From an uncultured Saprospiraceae bacterium (GTDB lineage: Bacteria > Bacteroidota > Bacteroidia > Chitinophagales > Saprospiraceae), in contig CALGLY010000270.1 of the NCBI GenBank assembly GCA_937959095.1, positions 1 to 12,118 on the forward strand: 12,118 bases of DNA. Direction: 5' to 3'. Numbering within the stretch: the stretch's first letter is position 1; the number at the start of each line of letters is the position of its first letter. Made by a program: the position numbers and the translations under genes. Shown here piece by piece: positions 7,540-12,118 of the stretch. The notes under the pieces were generated by a model. That model saw only the letters and a list, made by a program, of their open reading frames with translations, had not been told where the DNA came from and searched no databases.

Positions 7540-10302
7540 ATGAGAACACTCAATTTTTTCGGCTGCAATGCAACCAAAGCCATTCTATTTATTTTTAGCC
7601 TATCATTACTTGCTGCTTGTAGTAGTTTTCCTAAAGCCATAAGATTAATAAAGAAAGGGGAAATGAAACAAGCCAAACCACTCTTAGAACGTGCAAAAAA
7701 GCATAAAACCTTTGGAATAGGTGCGGACTATTACTTAAACCGTATGGCTATTAATGAAGATCCTACTACACTTTCTTGGTTAGGCATTAGTGATAATTTT
7801 TGCAATATGGAGGAATCTTTTAAAGGCTTATCTGTTCGTAAAATGCGAAAACTGCGGAAATATGATGCTGCACGCTCAAATGTATCAAGAACAAGAGAAG
7901 GTTTGCAGGAGCGTATTTTTGAACGAATGTCTGTACAAGGACGGATGGAAGAATTAGTTGCATTAGATGAAAAGTCTGATTGTTGGTCAGAATTTCGGGT
8001 AGATTCGCTACGGAAAATCATTGTGAATAAGACAATCAATCCTAGGGTCCAGGTTTTTAATTGGGAAAAAGATCAATTGTGGGAAGCTCGTAAGATTAAA
8101 CCAATAGATGAGGAGGAAATCCGTACAGAAAAAGGACTTTCTTGTAAGGCACTTAGTCCGCTTGAAACCTTTGATATTACCTATACGGATGCAAGTATCA
8201 TTCAAAAACAATACGCAGATAAAGTACTAGTCAGTAATTATTCTTCTTTTTGGGAAATACGAAAGAAGATTTGGGACATCTATCAACTAGATCAATCTTA
8301 CTGCAGAATGGATCACTTTAAAGAAGAATATCCAAATAATCCGATAGTGGCAGACTGTTGGTATGATGATGTGCAAGAGGTACTTTGCAAGGATGATTTG
8401 AAGGAATTATTAGCCTTTCATAGAAATAATCCCCACACGGCTTTAGATGGAGAAATTTGTAATCAAATCCTTTGTATTTTTTTTATAGAAGAAGAGAATA
8501 TAGAAGATTTAGATGACACAGAACAAGAGCAAATAAAAGATATACAATTGATGGTAGATTTACAAGGGCAGCTACTCTTTTGTAACGCTCCGATAGATAG
8601 TGCAAAGTTGGTAGAAAATATCCGCTACTTAGCTGAAAAATATCAACATCACAAAACCGTATTTGATTTGGCACAATCGGCCCTTAATTTTTATGCTACG
8701 AAAAGCCAATTTGACTTAGTACAATCTACGCTTGACGTTTTTCGCCCTCTATTTCCTGATACGATGGTTTGCAATCCCTCTTTTCGATTTCAGATTGGAA
8801 AGCAAAAATTATTCGACTTGTATGAAGAACTTATTGAACAAGCAAAGAAAGAACCCATACAACCAAAACCCATCGCAGCTTGGAATACAGAACAAGATGA
8901 ATATGGGGCGGTGTCATGGGGAGAAACAGATGAGGTGTTTTTCATGCGTAGGAATAACTTTAAAGACGTAACAAGGGTAATGACTTCTAAGCTAGAAAAG
9001 GGAGAATGGACGAAGCCTATACCCGTAAAGGAGCTTTCTATTTCAAGAGATGTGATGCCTCTATCAATAAGTAATAATGGCAGAATGATGTTATTAGAGT
9101 CAGGGGGAAGTCTTTATCAGAGCTATCGTCCTGATATTGGACGGAAATGGATGCAACCACAACGAATGCGTACACCCTCACACTTTGCAGGTAATGCTTG
9201 GATCATGCCCGATGATTCTACCATGTTAATGGCTTATTATACTGCGGTTACTACTGTAGAAGATTATCCGTTAATTGATCTTGCTTACGCTAAACTAACG
9301 TCTACGGATGAATATGGGGACGTAATTCCACTAGGAACACCACTAAATTCGCTAGATGCAGCAGAGGGTAAACCTGTAGTAGCACTAGGCGGTAGATTAT
9401 TATTTTATACTTCTGATCATGTAGATGGTTTAGGGGAGCGTGATATGTATAGCGCAAGTATGAGTAAGCCGCTGGACTGGAATACCGCAGATGAACCTAA
9501 AAATATCGGGCTGCCGATAAATACGATTTTTGAAGATTATGGAATAAGCTATTTTTCAGAATATACTGGCACGGGTTATTTTCATCGTTTCGATCAATGC
9601 ACAAATAATATGGATATTTGGGCAGTTCAGCTAGGTAGCGAAATCTTTCCTGAAAACGCAATGCGACTTGCAGGGCTAGTAATAGATGAAAATAATCAAC
9701 CTATTGCTGGAGGTTTCATGGAATTTACCGCCGACTACCAATTAAACGTACATGATGAACCGATTTCTACTAAAGGAACTTATACCTACACCGTCGCAGA
9801 TAGCACGGAAGTGGTGCGGTTGTTTCCTGAAATTCCTGGTTATTATTCAGAATATGATGCTACCCATTTTTTGCAAACAATCAAGAAGGGAGAAATTGTT
9901 AGGGATACATTTCGACTACTTTCCTTTGATTATATTCGTCGAAATTTTAAACTGAAAAATAGTACATTTTTAAACAAACGAGCCGAATTCAGTCAACCGA
10001 ATAGAACCTATCCTGAACTTACTCGCCTTGCTAAAATCGCAACACGGATGGGAGCAAAATTAGAGCTTTCAGGACATACCGATAATGTAGGTTCGGCGGA
10101 ACAAAATAAACAACTATCGCTTGAGCGTGCTCAAGCAGTAAAACAATTTTTAGTGGATAAATGTGGCTTCGATGCGACGCTTATTCAGGTAGATGGGTTT
10201 GGTGATAAACGCCCTATCTGCGATAATAATACGGAAGAAGGACGACGGTGTAATCGACGGGTACAAGTTACCTTTAAAATGCCAGAATTACCCAATCAAT
10301 AA
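7540..10302 (+). CDS. OmpA-family outer membrane lipoprotein with PorE-like domain order
   Basis: The 920-residue product begins with a type II signal peptide; LAAC gives lipidated C27. Residues about 28-440 are helical and TPR-like, starting with IKKGEMKQAKPLLERA, and carry ten cysteines, which is unusual for an exported domain. About 443-705 is a WD40/PD40-like propeller (blade-like segments such as MPLSISNNGRMMLLESGG and LLFYTSDHVDG with GERDMYSA). About 708-790 resembles a carboxypeptidase regulatory-like domain (LAGLVIDENNQPIAGGF). The C-terminus (about 805-915) is an OmpA peptidoglycan-binding domain: HTDN at 846-849 supplies the ligand-binding aspartate D848 and NRRV at 905-908 the arginine. 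This order matches PorE of the type IX secretion system in Porphyromonas gingivalis, but the helical part is longer than I would expect and many Bacteroidota OmpA lipoproteins share the plan, so the T9SS role is inferred. Expected location is the outer membrane inner leaflet, gripping peptidoglycan. By eye its codons are more AT-rich than those of the decarboxylase gene. Confidence 0.9.
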   Translation: MRTLNFFGCNATKAILFIFSLSLLAACSSFPKAIRLIKKGEMKQAKPLLERAKKHKTFGIGADYYLNRMAINEDPTTLSWLGISDNFCNMEESFKGLSVRKMRKLRKYDAARSNVSRTREGLQERIFERMSVQGRMEELVALDEKSDCWSEFRVDSLRKIIVNKTINPRVQVFNWEKDQLWEARKIKPIDEEEIRTEKGLSCKALSPLETFDITYTDASIIQKQYADKVLVSNYSSFWEIRKKIWDIYQLDQSYCRMDHFKEEYPNNPIVADCWYDDVQEVLCKDDLKELLAFHRNNPHTALDGEICNQILCIFFIEEENIEDLDDTEQEQIKDIQLMVDLQGQLLFCNAPIDSAKLVENIRYLAEKYQHHKTVFDLAQSALNFYATKSQFDLVQSTLDVFRPLFPDTMVCNPSFRFQIGKQKLFDLYEELIEQAKKEPIQPKPIAAWNTEQDEYGAVSWGETDEVFFMRRNNFKDVTRVMTSKLEKGEWTKPIPVKELSISRDVMPLSISNNGRMMLLESGGSLYQSYRPDIGRKWMQPQRMRTPSHFAGNAWIMPDDSTMLMAYYTAVTTVEDYPLIDLAYAKLTSTDEYGDVIPLGTPLNSLDAAEGKPVVALGGRLLFYTSDHVDGLGERDMYSASMSKPLDWNTADEPKNIGLPINTIFEDYGISYFSEYTGTGYFHRFDQCTNNMDIWAVQLGSEIFPENAMRLAGLVIDENNQPIAGGFMEFTADYQLNVHDEPISTKGTYTYTVADSTEVVRLFPEIPGYYSEYDATHFLQTIKKGEIVRDTFRLLSFDYIRRNFKLKNSTFLNKRAEFSQPNRTYPELTRLAKIATRMGAKLELSGHTDNVGSAEQNKQLSLERAQAVKQFLVDKCGFDATLIQVDGFGDKRPICDNNTEEGRRCNRRVQVTFKMPELPNQ

Positions 10303-10346
10303 TCATTTCAATTTGGTGAAGACACGGAATTAAAGGAGGTATTTAT

Positions 10347-10380
10347 TAGAGCAAACGTATCTTTTGATACGTTTGCTCTA
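10347..10380. terminator. 15-bp hairpin between convergent genes, bidirectional terminator candidate
   Basis: TAGAGCAAACGTATC (10347-10361) and GATACGTTTGCTCTA (10366-10380) form a perfect 15-bp stem with a TTTT loop. It lies 44 bases after the stop of the lipoprotein gene and 8 bases past the stop of the minus-strand gene, where a shared terminator is expected. Neither side has a clear T-run, so it is either a weak intrinsic terminator or a transcript-end stabiliser. Confidence 0.7.
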
Positions 10381-10388
10381 TTATCCAT

Positions 10389-11006
10389 TCATCGTGCCCT
10401 TTCCAATACAATGATATTCCCTCGATAGAAGTGTTCCAATCTACCGCTTTCTAGCAGTCTGATTTTGTTTCCTCTACTATCTTCAAAAACACCAGGCAAA
10501 GTAGCACGATAAGTAGCCGTGCCGCGTCGAGTACGCACCCGAAGGTTTAGATTACGCCTATAGACATCAATGCGTGCATTCGTAGTGGGATGGAACCACG
10601 ATCCTTCCAAAGCACGTATCATCAATCTAGGATTATAAGGACGTGGAGATTGTTCTCTATAGCGATTATCTCTATCTCTGTAGTCCCTGTTTCTATTATT
10701 TTCTATATCGCGACGGAAGAAACTCAAGCGTTTGTTGCTATATCGGTCTTCCCAAATAAGGGTGTTTTTATCCGTTATAGAATAAGCATTTCCTTCTCTA
10801 TCTATAAAGCGATTTGGGCTTTGTTGTTTATAATAATACCACTTTCCTCTATCCGTTCGTTTCGCTTTGAAACCATCATAGGTATCCCGAATCTCTAGCG
10901 TGATATCATGGTCGTAGTTATTCCAAAAACCTTCCAAAATAGGCGATGCAGAAAGCGTGCAATACGTTCCTACAAGCAGCATAATTAACAAAAATCGAGT
11001 TTTCAT
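10389..11006 (-). CDS. Small secreted protein of unknown function with two copies of one domain
   Basis: I do not recognise a named family. The 205-residue product has a Sec signal peptide (MKTRFLLIMLLVGTYCTLSA, likely cut after A20). Two units follow that line up with each other. Unit 1 (about 24-99) opens with LEGFW, has FIDREGNAYSI at 67-77 and ends L-SFFRR. Unit 2 (about 133-203) opens with LEGSW, has FEDSRGNKIRL at 174-184 and ends IIVLER. A linker (about 100-127) rich in Arg, Asn, Asp and Tyr joins them. The strand-turn pattern suggests small beta-barrel or beta-sandwich units, and the protein is very basic and rich in Arg and Tyr. Periplasmic or secreted location is likely; no catalytic residues can be named. 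It converges on the OmpA lipoprotein gene and is divergent from the NfeD-like gene. Confidence 0.8.
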   Translation of the reverse strand: MKTRFLLIMLLVGTYCTLSASPILEGFWNNYDHDITLEIRDTYDGFKAKRTDRGKWYYYKQQSPNRFIDREGNAYSITDKNTLIWEDRYSNKRLSFFRRDIENNRNRDYRDRDNRYREQSPRPYNPRLMIRALEGSWFHPTTNARIDVYRRNLNLRVRTRRGTATYRATLPGVFEDSRGNKIRLLESGRLEHFYRGNIIVLERAR

Positions 11007-11296
11007 AATAGTAGATTGATTGTGTAGATAATTTTCAAGCAGGTTTTAGAGCATCTGCTTCATTGCCATTACAAACCTAATCAGGACTTTCGTTAAATAC
11101 TTTTATGTAAGCGTTAAGGCGTGGTTAAACTCGGGGCTTCTAGCACCTATTTTTGGCATCTAATAGACATTTCGCACTACTTTGTCGAAGAAAATACAAT
11201 TTGTTAGTGAAATTCAGCAATTTAGCCACTCTTAAATGCTATTAATAAATGGAGACAAATCCGTTATTACCAACAAACCCAATGATTGAAGCATAG
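11007..11296. other. Divergent intergenic region with two candidate -7 elements
   Basis: These 290 bases separate the minus-strand secreted protein gene from the NfeD-like gene, so promoters for both should lie here. Reading the minus strand, TAGGTTTG (plus-strand CAAACCTA at 11072-11079) matches TAnnTTTG and would give a leader of roughly 60 bases. On the plus strand, TATTTTTG at 11148-11155 also matches and lies about 140 bases before the start codon. Neither has a good -33 partner. No ORF or RNA gene was recognised in the rest. Confidence 0.35.
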
Positions 11297-11920
11297 ATGA
11301 TCTATAGTACTAACATATTATCAATTCAGGCTTGGTGGGCAGATATGAGTTTTACGGAACACATCTTCTGGGGTATTTCTATTATTTTTAGTGTACTATT
11401 TTTCTTCCAATTTGTCTTGAGTTTATTTGGCCTCGACTTCGATACCGATGCGGATATTGATATGGGCGGTGGCGATGCCGATGTAGACGGCGGTGGCTTT
11501 AGTGTAGATGCTGACTTTGCCTTATTTTCAGTACGTAGCATCATAGCCTTTTTTACCTTTTTTGGCTGGACAGGGACACTTTCATTAGGCAATGGCGCGA
11601 CCCTTTTAGTAGCTCTTTTGAGCGCGACCGCAGCAGGTGTAGTGGCAATGCTAATAGTGGCATATATGCTATTCTGGTTTGCACGATTAGGCAAATCGGC
11701 TAATGTGGATATGAATGAAGCCCTCTTCAAAACAGGTGAAGTCTACTTGACTATACCAGGCAACAAAGAAGGACAAGGCAAAATACATATAGAAGTCGGA
11801 AAATCGCTGCGCGAAGTAGAAGCAATGACCGAACATCTTACAGCTATCCCAACAGGTACACGCATTCGAGTAGTGGAGGTAATAGATAGCGACTTATTGC
11901 TCGTTGAGCCATTTTCATAA
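11297..11920 (+). CDS. NfeD/YuaF-like membrane protein with C-terminal OB-fold domain
   Basis: The 207-residue product has a hydrophobic segment at about 22-44, an aspartate- and glycine-rich loop (47-73, with DFDTDADIDMGGGDADVDGG), then two more membrane segments (about 76-97 and 101-128) containing the RSIIAFFTFFGWTG block common in Bacteroidota members. The C-terminal part (about 145-205) begins with TGEVYLTIPG and ends GTRIRVVEVIDSDLLLVEP, the beta pattern of the soluble NfeD OB-fold domain. NfeD proteins usually work with flotillin/SPFH partners in membrane organisation. The ATG at 11297 directly follows an in-frame TAG; AWW at 12-14 ahead of the first segment is typical of relatives, which supports this start over the ATG at 11345. 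A flotillin gene would be expected just downstream, but the remaining bases are non-coding. The acidic loop might bind cations, which is a guess. Confidence 0.85.
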   Translation: MIYSTNILSIQAWWADMSFTEHIFWGISIIFSVLFFFQFVLSLFGLDFDTDADIDMGGGDADVDGGGFSVDADFALFSVRSIIAFFTFFGWTGTLSLGNGATLLVALLSATAAGVVAMLIVAYMLFWFARLGKSANVDMNEALFKTGEVYLTIPGNKEGQGKIHIEVGKSLREVEAMTEHLTAIPTGTRIRVVEVIDSDLLLVEPFS

Positions 11921-11966
11921 GCATCTAGAATTAACCTCTTTTTATAATAAAAATCCATTCCAAAAT

Positions 11967-12118
11967 TAGGGCGAACGAAAAGTCGTTTTTATAATATGTA
12001 ACTCATTGATAAAATTCAAAAATTGAAGTTTTTTACAATTACAAAATCGATTTTTTGAAAAAAATGATGACTTTATCAGTCATTTACATATTACGATTTT
12101 GACTTTTCGTTCGCCCTA
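11967..12118. mobile_element. Candidate miniature inverted-repeat element (MITE-like), 152 bases
   Basis: TAGGGCGAACGAAAAGTC (11967-11984) is the exact reverse complement of 12101-12118. The pairing resumes in register inward: AATATGTAA at 11993-12001 with 12084-12092, and TGATAAA at 12007-12013 with 12072-12078. The interior is very AT-rich and non-coding, with a 12-bp palindrome AAAATCGATTTT (12043-12054) and a small hairpin ATGACT-TTATC-AGTCAT (12067-12083). The outermost bases are TA on both sides, as expected of a TA target duplication made by IS630/Tc1-mariner transposases. The window stops exactly at the right arm, so the repeat could extend. Alternatives are a large transcript-end hairpin for the NfeD-like gene or a REP-type repeat. 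Confidence 0.6.

Noticed and set aside
10590..10898. Plus-strand open frame opposite the small secreted protein gene
   Set aside because: The minus-strand gene has a signal peptide and internal repeats, whereas this frame has no recognisable feature.
11326..11730. Minus-strand frame of 134 codons opposite the NfeD-like gene
   Set aside because: Its Ser/Pro/Lys-rich translation is a by-product of the membrane-segment and Asp-rich codons on the real coding strand.

Overview
The window looks like a chromosomal segment from a member of the Bacteroidota, most like the Saprospiria/Lewinella or Chitinophaga relatives. The clues are two secreted proteins with C-terminal domains of the type IX secretion system (T9SS) kind, DUF4397 and Asp-box/PKD architectures common in that phylum, a PorE-like OmpA lipoprotein, a diphosphomevalonate decarboxylase (mevalonate route to isoprenoids), TAnnTTTG-type promoter elements and a near absence of Shine-Dalgarno sites. 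No rRNA, tRNA, CRISPR array, transposase or phage gene was recognised.

Layout, left to right. Bases 1-893 hold the 3' part of a secreted DUF4397 protein ending in a divergent T9SS-type sorting domain, closed by a strong terminator (925-951). After a 418-base gap comes a giant secreted protein (1312-4938): Asp-box beta-propellers, PKD, a lectin-like domain, an FN3-like domain and a T9SS type A sorting domain. A 13-bp hairpin separates it from a Tat-exported Gfo/Idh/MocA oxidoreductase (5025-6131) that is probably a lipoprotein. A diphosphomevalonate decarboxylase follows (6189-7274), closed by a 15-bp stem terminator. A promoter and hairpin-bearing leader precede a 920-residue OmpA-family lipoprotein (7540-10302). 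A 15-bp hairpin lies between this gene and a convergent gene (10389-11006, minus) for a small secreted protein made of two diverged copies of one domain. The last gene (11297-11920) is an NfeD/YuaF-like membrane protein. The window ends in a 152-base imperfect inverted repeat (11967-12118) that looks like a miniature inverted-repeat element bounded by TA.

How the parts relate. The two sorting-domain proteins are predicted T9SS cargo. The 920-residue lipoprotein has the domain order of PorE (lipobox, helical repeats, propeller, carboxypeptidase-regulatory-like domain, OmpA C-terminal domain), so it may anchor a T9SS-type machine to peptidoglycan, though such OmpA lipoproteins have many paralogues. 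The decarboxylase and the oxidoreductase look like separate housekeeping or catabolic functions, and terminators or hairpins between most genes suggest largely single-gene transcription units. I see no clear new defence, mobile or biosynthetic system. The least explained items are the terminal inverted-repeat element, the duplicated-domain secreted protein and the cysteine-rich helical domain of the OmpA lipoprotein.
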